Below, piece by piece: positions 27,390 through 36,154 of a stretch of DNA of 64,000 nucleotides; position 1 is the first letter of the stretch, and each line of letters begins with the position of its first letter. The stretch covers positions 620,001-684,000 of the forward strand of contig NZ_JBGCCT010000001.1 in the NCBI RefSeq assembly GCF_041260665.1. The letters are read 5' to 3'. This DNA is from Catenulispora sp. GP43. GTDB taxonomy: Bacteria > Actinomycetota > Actinomycetes > Streptomycetales > Catenulisporaceae. The position numbers were made by a program, and so were the translations under genes. The notes beneath the pieces were generated by a model. The model was not told where the DNA came from, did no database searches, and saw only the letters and a list, made by a program, of their open reading frames with translations.

Positions 27390-28232
27390 GTGCTGCCACC
27401 CGACAACCACGTCCACAGCGAGTACTCGTGGGACGCGCTCGCCGGTTCCATGGAGGGGACCTGCGAGCGCGCTGTCGCGCTCGGGCTGCCGTCCATCGCC
27501 TTCACCGAGCACGCGGACTTCAGCATCTCGGAGATGACGGCGGACAGCTACTTCCCGCAGGCGTGGCAGCGCTACGTCGAGGTGGTGGACGGCCGCAGCA
27601 TCCTGACCCCGCCGCGGATCGACCTCACCGGCTATCTGGAGACGCTGGAGCGCTGCCGCGAACGCTTCCCGACGCTGCGCATCCTGTCCGGCGTCGAGCT
27701 CAGCGAGGCGCACTGGTTCCCGGAGGAGACCGCGGATCTCCTGAAGCGCGGCGGGTTCCAGCGGATCCTCGCATCGCTGCACACCGCGTCGGCGCGCGAC
27801 GAGGACTACGCCGACATCTCCGTGAGCATCAAGCGGGGCGACGCCGACGTGGAGTACCGCCGCTACCTGGCCGAGGCGGCGCTGCTGATCGAGGAGTACG
27901 ACGGGTTCGAGGTGCTGACGCACATCGACTACCCGGTGCGCTACTGGCCCGAGGGGATGCGCTTCGACCTCGACGCCTTCGAGGACGACATCCGCCTGGT
28001 GCTGCGGACCCTGGCGCGCGCCGACAAGATCATGGAGTTCAACACCCGGGTCCCGCTGGACCCCCGGGTCGTCGGCTGGTGGCGTCAGGAGGGCGGGAAG
28101 GGCGTGTCCTTCGCCTCCGACGCGCACCTGCCGGAGGCGGTCGGCCGCGGCTTCAAGGAGGCGGCCGAGGTGGCCCGGGCCGCGGGGTTCAAGCCGGGCG
28201 CAGATCTGTTCGACTTCTGGGTGCGGGACTGA
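27390..28232 (+). CDS. PHP-domain phosphoesterase (histidinol-phosphatase-like)
   Basis: 280 aa starting at GTG 27390, with an AAAGGGGG site upstream, 29 bases after the agmatinase gene. PHP metal motifs are clear: DNHVHSEYSWD, FTEHAD, GVELSEAHWF, LASLHT, LTHIDYPVRY and ASDAHLP. The family includes histidinol phosphatase (HisK) and other phosphatases. Histidine genes are absent here, and its location inside a polyamine run suggests another substrate. That link is positional only. Confidence 0.87.
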   Translation: MLPPDNHVHSEYSWDALAGSMEGTCERAVALGLPSIAFTEHADFSISEMTADSYFPQAWQRYVEVVDGRSILTPPRIDLTGYLETLERCRERFPTLRILSGVELSEAHWFPEETADLLKRGGFQRILASLHTASARDEDYADISVSIKRGDADVEYRRYLAEAALLIEEYDGFEVLTHIDYPVRYWPEGMRFDLDAFEDDIRLVLRTLARADKIMEFNTRVPLDPRVVGWWRQEGGKGVSFASDAHLPEAVGRGFKEAAEVARAAGFKPGADLFDFWVRD

Positions 28233-28310
28233 CCACTTGTCGAGCTGGAGCCGCCACTCTCGCCACCACGGCGAGATGCGTTCCAGCGTTGCGGACCTAC
28301 GCTTGAGGAC

Positions 28311-29141
28311 ATGACCACCCTTCGGCTGGCCTGCCTGCAAGCTCCGGCGACCGATCACCCCGATGGCGCCCCGGATCCCGTCGCCGACCGCCGCGCCAAC
28401 CTGGCCGCGCTGGCGGACGCCGCCGCCGGGGCCGCCGAGGGCGGCGCGCGCCTGCTCATCACCCCCGAGATGTACCTCACCGGCTACAACCTCGGCGCCG
28501 AGGTGATCGCCGAGCTGGCCGAGGAGCGCTTCGGGCCCTCGCAGCAAGAGGTGTCCGCGATCGCCGCCAAGCACGGGATCGCGATCCTCTACGGCTACCC
28601 CGAGCGCGACGGCGACGGTGTCGTCTACAACGCCGTGCAGCTCATCGGCGGCGACGGCGCCTCCAAGGCCAACTACCGCAAGACGCACCTGTTCGGCGAC
28701 GTGGACCGCGAGGCCTTCGCGCCGGGGTCGGAGCTGGTGGTGCAGGCCGATCTGGACGGCTTCCGGGTCGGCTTCCTGATCTGCTACGACGTCGAGTTCC
28801 CCGAGCCGGTGCGGGCGCACTCCGACGCCGGGACGCAGCTGCTGCTGGTGCCCACCGCCCTGATGCGGCCGTACGAGTTCGTGCCGCGGCAGATCGTGCC
28901 GGCGCGGGCGATCGAGTCGCAGCTGTTCGTGGCGTACGTGAACCGGGTCGGGGTGGAGCGGGACTTCGTCTACGCCGGCGAGACCCGGGTGGTGGCGCCG
29001 GACGGCCGGGAGCTGGCGGTCGGCGGCGACGGGGAGCAGCTGCTGCTGGCCGACGTGGACCTGGACGACCTGGCGGCCTCCCGCGACCTGAACACGTATC
29101 TGCAAGACCGACGAACCGACCTGTACAGAGCTCACCAGTGA
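28311..29141 (+). CDS. nitrilase-superfamily carbon-nitrogen hydrolase
   Basis: 276 aa. The catalytic triad is E53 (TPEMYLTGYN), K124 (YRKTHLFG) and C158 (LICYDVEFPE). It cleaves a non-peptide C-N bond; N-carbamoylputrescine amidase and omega-amidase are relatives. A TACGCT -10-like hexamer ends seven bases before the ATG, and a GAGG also lies there, so it may have its own start. It is followed after 19 bases by an FAD amine oxidase, a pairing that recurs in actinomycetes. With the agmatinase it suggests catabolism of agmatine or N-substituted putrescine. Confidence 0.9.
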   Translation: MTTLRLACLQAPATDHPDGAPDPVADRRANLAALADAAAGAAEGGARLLITPEMYLTGYNLGAEVIAELAEERFGPSQQEVSAIAAKHGIAILYGYPERDGDGVVYNAVQLIGGDGASKANYRKTHLFGDVDREAFAPGSELVVQADLDGFRVGFLICYDVEFPEPVRAHSDAGTQLLLVPTALMRPYEFVPRQIVPARAIESQLFVAYVNRVGVERDFVYAGETRVVAPDGRELAVGGDGEQLLLADVDLDDLAASRDLNTYLQDRRTDLYRAHQ

Positions 29142-29160
29142 CTTTTAGGGAAGCCCACCG

Positions 29161-30879
29161 ATGACATCCGCCGTCCCGGCCACCGTGCACGAGGTCACCG
29201 ACCACGTGCACTGCGACTCGCACAAGCCGATCACCATGTTCGGCCCCGACTTCCCCTTCGCCTACGACGACTACGCCGCGCACCCGGCGGGCCTGGGGTC
29301 GGTGCCGGAGGCGGCGCACGGGACCGAGGTCGCGGTGATCGGCGGCGGCCTGTCCGGGCTGGTGGCCGCGTACGAGCTGCTGAAGCTGGGGCTCAAGCCG
29401 GTGGTGTACGAGGCCGACGAGCTCGGCGGCCGGATGCGCTCCACGCCGTTCCCCGGCGTGCCGGGGGTGAAGGCCGAGATGGGGGCGATGCGCTTCCCGC
29501 CGTCCTCCACGACGCTGTTCGACTACCTCGAGCGTGCGGGGCTGCGCACCGAGCCGTTCCCGAACCCGCTGGACGCCGCGACGCCGTCCACGGTCATCGA
29601 CCTCAAGGGCGTCAGCCACTACGCCACCACCCTGGAGGACCTGCCGGCGATCTACCACGAGGTCGCCGACGCCTGGGCCGACGCGCTGGACGACCCGGCG
29701 CACGGCGCCGAGTTCTCCGCGATGCAGCAGGCGATCCGCGAGCGGGACGTGGCCACGGTGCGGGAGATCTGGGGCCGGCTGGTGCACCGGCTGGACGACA
29801 CCTCGTTCTACGGCTTCCTGGCCGCGAACCCGGCCTTCAAGTCCTTCCGGCACCGCGAGGTGTTCGGCCAGGTCGGCTTCGGCACCGGCGGCTGGGACAC
29901 GGACTTCCCGAACTCGATGCTGGAGATCCTGCGCGTCGTCTACACCGGCGCCGACGACCACCACCGGCGCGTGGTCGGCGGCTGCCAGCAGCTGCCGCTG
30001 GCGCTGTGGTCGCAGTCCCCCGACACGCTCGCGCACTGGCCGGCCGGCACGTCGGTGCGGTCGCTGCACGAGAACGGCCACCCGCGCCCGGCCGTGACCC
30101 GCATGTACCGCACCGGACGCGGCATCACCGTCGCCGACGCCGCGAACGAGATACGCACGTACCAGGCCGCGGTGTTCACCGCGCAGAGCTGGATGATGCT
30201 CTCGAAGATCAAGGTCGACGAGGCGCTGCTGCCCGCGGACGTCTGGACCGCGGTCGAGCGCACGCACTACATGGGCGCCTCGAAGCTGTTCGTCGTGGTG
30301 GACCGGCCCTTCTGGCGCGACCCGTCCCCGACCGACCCCGACCGCGACACGATGTCGATGACCCTGACCGACCGCATGCCGCGCGGCGTGTACCTGCTGG
30401 ACGACGGCCCGGACAAGCCCGGCGTGATGTGCCTGTCCTACACCTGGGTCGACGACTCGATGAAGTTCGTCCCGCTCTCCCGCGAGGAGCGCCTGGAGGT
30501 GATCCTGGCCTCGCTGGCGGAGATCTACCCGCACGTCGACATCCGCTCGCACATCATCGGCACGCCGCTGACCGTCTCGTGGGAGACCGAGCCGTATTTC
30601 ATGGGCGCCTTCAAGGCGAACCTGCCGGGCCAGTACCGCTACCAGCGCCGCCTGTACACGCACTTCATGCAGGACGAGCTCCCCGAGCACCAGCGCGGCC
30701 TGTTCCTGGCCGGCGACGACATCTCCTGGACCGCCGGCTGGGCCGAGGGCGCGGTGACCACGGCGCTGAACGCGGTGTGGGGCGTGATGAAGCACTTCGG
30801 GGGATCGACGAGCCCTGAGAACCCCGGGCCGGGCGACGTGTTCGACGAGATCGCGCCGCCGATGCTGGACGAGGTGTAG
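29161..30879 (+). CDS. FAD-dependent amine oxidase
   Basis: 572 aa. The FAD-binding fold is VAVIGGGLSGLVAAYELLK (GGGLSG at 61-66), followed by EADELGGRMRS and GAMRFPPS. The C-terminal GDDISWTAGWAEGAVTTALNAV segment is the conserved FAD-contacting end of flavin monoamine oxidases. It would oxidise a primary amine such as putrescine to an aldehyde, giving ammonia and peroxide. The ribosome-binding site AGGGAAG is followed by the ATG. It ends the agmatinase-PHP-nitrilase-oxidase run; no aldehyde dehydrogenase follows. Confidence 0.9.
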   Translation: MTSAVPATVHEVTDHVHCDSHKPITMFGPDFPFAYDDYAAHPAGLGSVPEAAHGTEVAVIGGGLSGLVAAYELLKLGLKPVVYEADELGGRMRSTPFPGVPGVKAEMGAMRFPPSSTTLFDYLERAGLRTEPFPNPLDAATPSTVIDLKGVSHYATTLEDLPAIYHEVADAWADALDDPAHGAEFSAMQQAIRERDVATVREIWGRLVHRLDDTSFYGFLAANPAFKSFRHREVFGQVGFGTGGWDTDFPNSMLEILRVVYTGADDHHRRVVGGCQQLPLALWSQSPDTLAHWPAGTSVRSLHENGHPRPAVTRMYRTGRGITVADAANEIRTYQAAVFTAQSWMMLSKIKVDEALLPADVWTAVERTHYMGASKLFVVVDRPFWRDPSPTDPDRDTMSMTLTDRMPRGVYLLDDGPDKPGVMCLSYTWVDDSMKFVPLSREERLEVILASLAEIYPHVDIRSHIIGTPLTVSWETEPYFMGAFKANLPGQYRYQRRLYTHFMQDELPEHQRGLFLAGDDISWTAGWAEGAVTTALNAVWGVMKHFGGSTSPENPGPGDVFDEIAPPMLDEV

Positions 30880-30926
30880 GGCGCCCCGGGGCCGGGCCGG
30901 GCCGGGCCAAGCCGAGCCAGCCGAGC

Positions 30927-30964
30927 CGGGTTCGGGGGCCCGGCCCGAGCCCGACCCGAACCCG
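30927..30964. terminator. candidate bidirectional terminator
   Basis: CGGGTTCGGG (30927-30936) pairs perfectly with CCCGAACCCG (30955-30964). The 18-base loop is itself GC-rich. It lies between the convergent amine oxidase and hydrolase genes. Confidence 0.55.
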
Positions 30965-30970
30965 CCGCCG

Positions 30971-31813
30971 TCAGCCGGCCAGCCACTCCGCGACGAGCGC
31001 CCCGAAGGCCGCCGGGTCGTCCACCCACGGGAAGTGCCCGGCGCCGTCCTGCACCTCGAAGCGCACCCGCGCCTTGGGGAACAGGTCCGCCAGCTCCTTG
31101 GCGCGCTCCGGCGTGGGGCCCGGGTCACGGCCACCGGCCAGGATCAGGATCGGCAGCTCGACCGTCGCCAGCGCGGCGATGGTGGCCTCGGGCGTGAACA
31201 CCCCCTCTGCGAAGTGGATCTCCTGCTTCTCCTCGTCGGCCGGGAGGGCCGCGGCATGGGCCTGGGCGGCGGGTGTCCAGGCGCCGTAGTAGACGGGCAT
31301 GATCGCCGTCCAGGTCTCCTCGGACTCGTCGCCTTCCTCGGCGCGCTGGAAGGCTTCCCACGCGGCCGGGAACCAGGGCTCCTCGCTGCGGGTGAGGAGC
31401 TCGGCGCGGATCGGCTCCATGGTCAACGGGAAGCCGACCGCCCGGGTACCCGGGGTGATCAGCGTCAGACGGCTGACACGGTCCGGGTGCGCGATCGCGT
31501 AGAGCATCGCCAGGTTGGCGCCCGCGGAGTGCGCGAGGATGTCCAGCCGCTCCAGGCCGAGGTGCACGCGCAGGGCCTCGACATCGCCGACCATCCGGTC
31601 GATGCGGTACGTCTCGGGGTCCTCGGGCACCGCGGACTCGCCGGTCCCCCGGTGGTCGAGCAGGATCAGGCGGCGCGTCGCGGGCAGGCCGCCGAGGTCG
31701 CCGAAGTAGGTCGACGCCAGGAGCGGGCCGCCGGGCAGGCAGACCAGCGGATCGCCAGTGCCGGCTTCGCGGTAGGACAGTTCGGTGCCGTCGTAAGAGG
31801 TGAAGGTCGCCAC
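30971..31813 (-). CDS. alpha/beta-fold hydrolase, proline-iminopeptidase-like
   Basis: 280 aa from a GTG. The oxyanion segment is CLPGGPLLASTYF, the DHRGTGES strand follows, the nucleophile S96 is in AHSAGAN, and the catalytic His is in GAGHFPWVDDP near the end. The order matches the proline iminopeptidase/haloperoxidase-type subfamily. Substrate unknown. It stands at the end of a minus-strand run and converges on the amine oxidase. Confidence 0.85.
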   Translation of the reverse strand: MATFTSYDGTELSYREAGTGDPLVCLPGGPLLASTYFGDLGGLPATRRLILLDHRGTGESAVPEDPETYRIDRMVGDVEALRVHLGLERLDILAHSAGANLAMLYAIAHPDRVSRLTLITPGTRAVGFPLTMEPIRAELLTRSEEPWFPAAWEAFQRAEEGDESEETWTAIMPVYYGAWTPAAQAHAAALPADEEKQEIHFAEGVFTPEATIAALATVELPILILAGGRDPGPTPERAKELADLFPKARVRFEVQDGAGHFPWVDDPAAFGALVAEWLAG

Positions 31814-31837
31814 GGATCACAGCGTCGCAGAGCTAGA

Positions 31838-32233
31838 TCACGGCTGGGTCTCGCCCCGGCCCTTGATCCGAGCCGGGGACTTGTGGGTGATCGCCGCAAA
31901 AGCCGCGACGGCCATCAGGGCTCCGACGCAGAACCCGAGGAAGCCGGCCCATTCGTCGCCGACTCCGCCATGGAGGACGGAGGCGGCGGGGATGCCCGTC
32001 ACGAGGCCCGCCACGAGGCCGCCGAACAGCGCCCACCATCGGTGGCGGATCGGACGCCGAATCATCTCGAGCGCCAACGGCACGAAGGCCGTGTAGAACA
32101 CGCCCGGGGCCGGCCCGTTGGGCCGGCCGCCAGGCCAGACGAGGTCGAGCAGTGCTTCCACGGCCGCCAGGACGGCGAGTATCAACGCTGTGGCCGCCAT
32201 GGAGCCGAGTACCGGAACCGTCCCGCGCTCCAT
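31838..32233 (-). CDS. small four-helix membrane protein
   Basis: 131 aa with hydrophobic segments at about 9-28, 45-55, 66-83 and 95-115, and a basic cytosolic tail (KSPARIKGRG). GGAG lies just before the ATG. It has no motif I recognise. The hydrolase gene starts 25 bases downstream, so the two may be cotranscribed. Confidence 0.65.
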   Translation of the reverse strand: MERGTVPVLGSMAATALILAVLAAVEALLDLVWPGGRPNGPAPGVFYTAFVPLALEMIRRPIRHRWWALFGGLVAGLVTGIPAASVLHGGVGDEWAGFLGFCVGALMAVAAFAAITHKSPARIKGRGETQP

Positions 32234-32351
32234 GTGCTCCGGGTGGCCACGGACAGCAGCCGCAGATTGCCGGTGAAGCTCGCTCCCGCCCCGGCACCCG
32301 GCTCGTCATGACGATCACTCACGCGATCAGAGTAGGGACACCGTCAAGCGA

Positions 32352-33281
32352 TCAGCCGAGCGCCTTGATCCCGGTCCACGCCGCGTCGCTGCTCACCAGC
32401 GTCGGCGCGCCGAAGCCGCCGGAGGCGTCGCCCGCCAACAGGTACAGGCCGCCGGCCGCGCCGACCGCGTAGATGTCGGCGTGCCCGTCGCCGTTGGCGT
32501 CGCCCTTGGTGATGACGAACGGGTAGGCGGCCGCGTCCAGGCCCGAGCCGATCTGCACGCGGGTGCTCCCGTCGCCGAAGGTCCCGCCGGCGACGCCCGG
32601 GTAGAGCCAGATGACGCCGGTCGCGTCGTCGCGGGCGATGAGGTCCTTCACCCCGTCGCCGGTCACGTCGACGATGCCGATGACGGTGCGTCCGCTCCAG
32701 CCGGAGCCGGCGACGGCGGTCGGGGTGCCGTAGTGGTACAGCGTGGTGTTCGGGAACACCTCCAGCTGGTCACCGACCCGGGCCACCAGATCGGCCCGGT
32801 TGTGGCCGGTGATGTCGCCGGGCGAGACCAGCTGCGTGAACGCCGGCCAGGAGGACGCGCCGCCGGGCGGGCTCACGAGGACCTCGTGGCCCGAGGAGAA
32901 CTGGCCGGTCCCGTCGCCGACTTCCACGTACACGTAGCTGGTGGCGGTGGAGTAGAAGGGGAACGACTGGTAGGCGCTCCGGTTGAAGTTGCCGGCGCCG
33001 TCGATCAGGTCGCCGGTGAAGTCGGTACCGGCCGACGGCTCGGCGACCGGGCTCGCCACCCCGCCGGTGCCGGTTCCGGCCCAGAAGTGCAGACTGCCGT
33101 CGGCGGACACCGAGAGCAGATCACTGTTGCCGTCCGCATTGAGGTCCCCATACGGCGCCGGCAGCACCGAAGCCGCCGCCGGTCCCCCGCTGAGCATCGC
33201 GCAGGACAGCGCAGTCAGCGCCGCCGCCCCCGCCATCGCCAGCCGTCGCGCGCCCCCGCGGTTCCCGTTGTCAGTACGCAA
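32352..33281 (-). CDS. secreted FG-GAP/VCBS repeat protein
   Basis: 309 aa starting at TTG, with AAGGGG upstream. A signal peptide (basic RGGARRLAM, hydrophobic core, cleavage after AAAS) is followed by four to five FG-GAP-type units with calcium-loop signatures: DLNADGNSDLL, DITGHNRADLV, DVTGDGVKDLI and DANGDGHADIY. These form part of a beta propeller outside the cell. There is no catalytic domain. It might bind carbohydrate or protein. It lies downstream of the IclR gene, separated by 36 bases. Confidence 0.85.
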   Translation of the reverse strand: MRTDNGNRGGARRLAMAGAAALTALSCAMLSGGPAAASVLPAPYGDLNADGNSDLLSVSADGSLHFWAGTGTGGVASPVAEPSAGTDFTGDLIDGAGNFNRSAYQSFPFYSTATSYVYVEVGDGTGQFSSGHEVLVSPPGGASSWPAFTQLVSPGDITGHNRADLVARVGDQLEVFPNTTLYHYGTPTAVAGSGWSGRTVIGIVDVTGDGVKDLIARDDATGVIWLYPGVAGGTFGDGSTRVQIGSGLDAAAYPFVITKGDANGDGHADIYAVGAAGGLYLLAGDASGGFGAPTLVSSDAAWTGIKALG

Positions 33282-33317
33282 AACCCACCCCTTCGGTCTT
33301 GGAAAGGAAGGGGGCGC

Positions 33318-34214
33318 TCAGTCCAACAATCCACTCACCCGGAGATCCGGATGCCGCCCCCGCACCGCAAAGGTGATCTCCCGGGTGGTGGCCGTCAAAC
33401 GTGAGGCGAGAGCGTCGATGTCCGCGCCGCTCAGCTGTTTCTGGAAGCCGTACAGCGTCAGCACCATCGCGACGCGCTCATCAGGGCCGAAGACCGGAGC
33501 GGCGAGGTGGCCGATGCGATGCGTGCTGCCGCCGAAGTCGTCCATCAAATAAGAGGTGTGCGACAGTTCCGCGAGCAGCGGCGGCACCGCCTCGTGGTCG
33601 TCCAGCGACTGCCCGAGGCGCACGCCCAGGACGTCCGGCTCCAACCCGACCGAGTAGCCGCGCCGCCTGACCGCGCGCACTCCGTTGCGGAAGCGCTCCA
33701 GCTCCGTCTCCGCCAAGGGCTTCCCGACGGTGCTGCGGTTCAGCCAGGTGTCCACGTCGTCGGGCAGCGACCAGGCCATGAACACCGTGCCGATCGGCGG
33801 GGCCAGCGGGATGCGCTGGCCGACGCGGACATGCGGGCCGAAGGGGACCACCTCGCCGGCCACCGCCAGGAAGACGATCTCCTCCCCCATCGCCGAGGAC
33901 ACCACGCACTGCAGACCGGTGCCGGCGGCCAGGGCCTGCATCGGCGCCCGCGCGAACTCCACGAGCTCCAGGCGGCGCGCGGCCGCCGCGGAGCCCAGGG
34001 CGATCAGCGCCGGGCCCAGCGTGTAGGACTTGTCGCGCGGGTTGCGCAGCAGGAACCCCGAGTCGGCCAGGGCCGTGAGCATCGCGTGCGCGGTGGCCTT
34101 GTTGATGTCGAGGCGGCGGCACATCTCCGACAGCGAGAAGGCCGTGTCGGGGTGCGCGGCGAGCAGGTTCAGCACCGCCACCGTGCGGTCCACGGCCGGG
34201 GCCGGACGCGCCAT
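33318..34214 (-). CDS. IclR-family transcriptional regulator
   Basis: 298 aa. The N-terminal winged helix (about 1-70, VDRTVAVLNLLAAHPDTAFSLSEMCRRLDINKATAHAML) and C-terminal GAF-like effector domain (about 80-260) are standard for the family. GAGGACAGG precedes the ATG. It is the last gene of a four-gene minus-strand run (LLM oxidoreductase, SDR, GDSL hydrolase, IclR). The palindromes at 37326-37372, at the head of that run, are good candidates for its operator. The effector would be the substrate of the operon. Confidence 0.92.
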   Translation of the reverse strand: MARPAPAVDRTVAVLNLLAAHPDTAFSLSEMCRRLDINKATAHAMLTALADSGFLLRNPRDKSYTLGPALIALGSAAAARRLELVEFARAPMQALAAGTGLQCVVSSAMGEEIVFLAVAGEVVPFGPHVRVGQRIPLAPPIGTVFMAWSLPDDVDTWLNRSTVGKPLAETELERFRNGVRAVRRRGYSVGLEPDVLGVRLGQSLDDHEAVPPLLAELSHTSYLMDDFGGSTHRIGHLAAPVFGPDERVAMVLTLYGFQKQLSGADIDALASRLTATTREITFAVRGRHPDLRVSGLLD

Positions 34215-34226
34215 GGTCCTGTCCTC

Positions 34227-34249
34227 TTACTCTCTCGTTACTCTCTCGT
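34227..34249. repeat. 11-base tandem duplication at a stop codon
   Basis: TTACTCTCTCGT occurs twice with an 11-base period (34227-34238 and 34238-34249). It spans the TAA stop of the GDSL hydrolase gene, so the duplication leaves the protein end unchanged and lengthens the spacer before the IclR start. Confidence 0.8.
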
Positions 34250-35314
34250 CGCCCGCTCGGCGACGGGGTCGCCGAAGGCCCGTGCCATGATCCGGTGGCC
34301 CTCGTCGCCCGGGTGGATGCCGTCGGCCAGGTGCTCCGCGCGCAGGACGCCGCCGCCGCGGACCAGGTACAGGTCGCGGTCGCCGCGCTCGCGGCGGCTG
34401 ACGACCACGTCCTCGATCGCCTCGCGCAGGTCCTCCAGCGTCGCGCCCAGCTTGTTGCGGGTCTGCTCGGCGTCCGGCCGCAGCACCGGCGAGCACACCA
34501 CGATCGGCACGCCCGGATGCCCTTCGCGCACCACCCGCAGGAACGCGTCCATCCCGGCCATCATCATCGTCGCGCTGTGCGGGATCCGGGTCCAGCAGTT
34601 CGTGCCGTGGTTGACGGAGATGACCGCCGGGGAGTCCAGCGCCGCGATCTGCTCGGCCGAGACGATCTCGCCGCGGGCCGCGCCGGCGTAGCCGAGGTTG
34701 ACCACGTCCAGGCCGTGCACCCGGCCGGCGATGGCCGGCCAGGACAGCGCCGGCTCGGAGGCGGACCAGCCCTCGGCGATGGAGTCGCCGTAGCAGATCC
34801 AGCGCGGCTGCTTGGGCGCGGCGACCAGCTCGCCCTGGGTGGCCCGCAGCGAGACGATCTCCGGCTTCATGCCCTCGGGCAGGTACACCGTGACCGGCAG
34901 CGCCTCGTCGGCCCCGGCCAGATCGAGCACCGCCATCCCGTCGCCGAGCATGGCGTCGGCGTAGGAGATGAACTTCTCACCCTGGTAGGCGGCGAAGAAC
35001 GTGCCCGCGCCGTCGCCCCGGTACCCCAGGTCCGCCGTCTTGGTCCGGTAGGCGATCTGCACGGCGCGCGCCGCCCCGGAGAACTCCAGCCGCACACCCA
35101 CCGGGACGGTCGCGGTCCCCCAGGTGTCGATCGGCAGCCGGGAGAAGTCCTTCGGGTCCGCGCGCGGATAGACCGCCCCCTGGCCCGGCGGCCAGGCGCA
35201 GCCGGCGAGATACGGCTCCACGGAGGCGTGCCGGGAAGTCCCCGCGCGCTGACCCCGGTCGGCGTTGGACATTTCGGTGTGCGCGCTGTCACCCACGCCG
35301 TTGTGAGCCGTCAT
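34238..35314 (-). CDS. SGNH/GDSL hydrolase
   Basis: 358 aa. The N-terminal half (about 25-165) is a beta-sandwich-like domain, as in two-domain SGNH esterases. The catalytic part has block I ICYGDSIAEGW (Ser nucleophile), block II Gly in VVNLGYAGAARGE, block III Asn in VNHGTNCW, and block V DGIHPGDEGHR (Asp and His). All four blocks are present, so it should be an active esterase or deacylase. There is no signal peptide, so it is probably cytosolic. The position between SDR and IclR genes suggests cleavage of an ester produced in the same catabolic pathway. Confidence 0.88.
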   Translation of the reverse strand: MTAHNGVGDSAHTEMSNADRGQRAGTSRHASVEPYLAGCAWPPGQGAVYPRADPKDFSRLPIDTWGTATVPVGVRLEFSGAARAVQIAYRTKTADLGYRGDGAGTFFAAYQGEKFISYADAMLGDGMAVLDLAGADEALPVTVYLPEGMKPEIVSLRATQGELVAAPKQPRWICYGDSIAEGWSASEPALSWPAIAGRVHGLDVVNLGYAGAARGEIVSAEQIAALDSPAVISVNHGTNCWTRIPHSATMMMAGMDAFLRVVREGHPGVPIVVCSPVLRPDAEQTRNKLGATLEDLREAIEDVVVSRRERGDRDLYLVRGGGVLRAEHLADGIHPGDEGHRIMARAFGDPVAERATRE

Positions 35315-35323
35315 CGATCCGTA

Positions 35324-36127
35324 TCAGTCCTCTCCAGGCAACGAGTACCCGAACTTGGCCGAGACTCCGCCGTCAACGACGATCGTTTGCCCAGTGATAT
35401 ACGACGACAAGCCTGTGCACAAGAACAAGATGACTTCGGCGATGTCCTTCGGAAACGCCGATCGCCGCAGCGGAGCGTTGCGCGCGCCGCGCTCCTTCTC
35501 CGCCTCCGTGAGGTATCCGGCCACCCGCGGAGTCATGACCAGGCCCGGGGCCACGGCGTTCACCCGCAACCCCTTGGGCCCCAGCTCGACCGCGGCCGTT
35601 CGCACCAAGGACATCAGCGCGGCCTTGTACGCCCCGTACGCGCCGTGTGAGGGCGCGGACTGCATCCCGGAAACAGAGGCGACGACGGTGAGGACGCCGC
35701 CGCCGGTGGCGATCATGCGCGGGGCGCCGAAGCGGATCGCGTTGACGGCGTGCTGGAGCACGATCCCGTGGTGCCACACCCAGCTGTCGTGGTCGGACTC
35801 CAGCAGCCCGGCGTACTTCGCCATGCCGATGATGTCCACGATGCCGTCGATGCGGCCCAGGGCGGTCTCCGCGTCCTGATACAGGCGTGCGGCGGAGTCC
35901 TGCTCGATGGCGTCGCCGGCCCACGGGACGCCGCCGACCTCTTTCGCGATGTCATCGGCGAGCCCGGCGTCCAGGTCGACGCAGAACACCCGGGCGCCGA
36001 CGGCGGCCAGCGCGTGCGCGGCCTGCCGGCCGATGCCCTGCCCGGCGCCGAGCACGGCGAAGTTCTTGCCGTCCAGACTGAGCAGCGACCGGTAGTCCGG
36101 GACCTCGGTGTCATCGGTGCGGGTCAT
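35324..36127 (-). CDS. short-chain dehydrogenase/reductase
   Basis: 267 aa, classical SDR length. The cofactor loop is GAGQGIG (28-34), acidic D51 after the second strand favours NAD, and the active site is Y164-GAY-K168 with Ser at about 152-154. The end, GQTIVVDGGVSAKFGY, is typical. It oxidises or reduces an alcohol/ketone. It lies nine bases upstream of the GDSL gene and 27 bases after the LLM oxidoreductase in one operon. Confidence 0.92.
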   Translation of the reverse strand: MTRTDDTEVPDYRSLLSLDGKNFAVLGAGQGIGRQAAHALAAVGARVFCVDLDAGLADDIAKEVGGVPWAGDAIEQDSAARLYQDAETALGRIDGIVDIIGMAKYAGLLESDHDSWVWHHGIVLQHAVNAIRFGAPRMIATGGGVLTVVASVSGMQSAPSHGAYGAYKAALMSLVRTAAVELGPKGLRVNAVAPGLVMTPRVAGYLTEAEKERGARNAPLRRSAFPKDIAEVILFLCTGLSSYITGQTIVVDGGVSAKFGYSLPGED

Positions 36128-36154
36128 GGGGATCAGCCCTCTCGTCCGCGCGTG

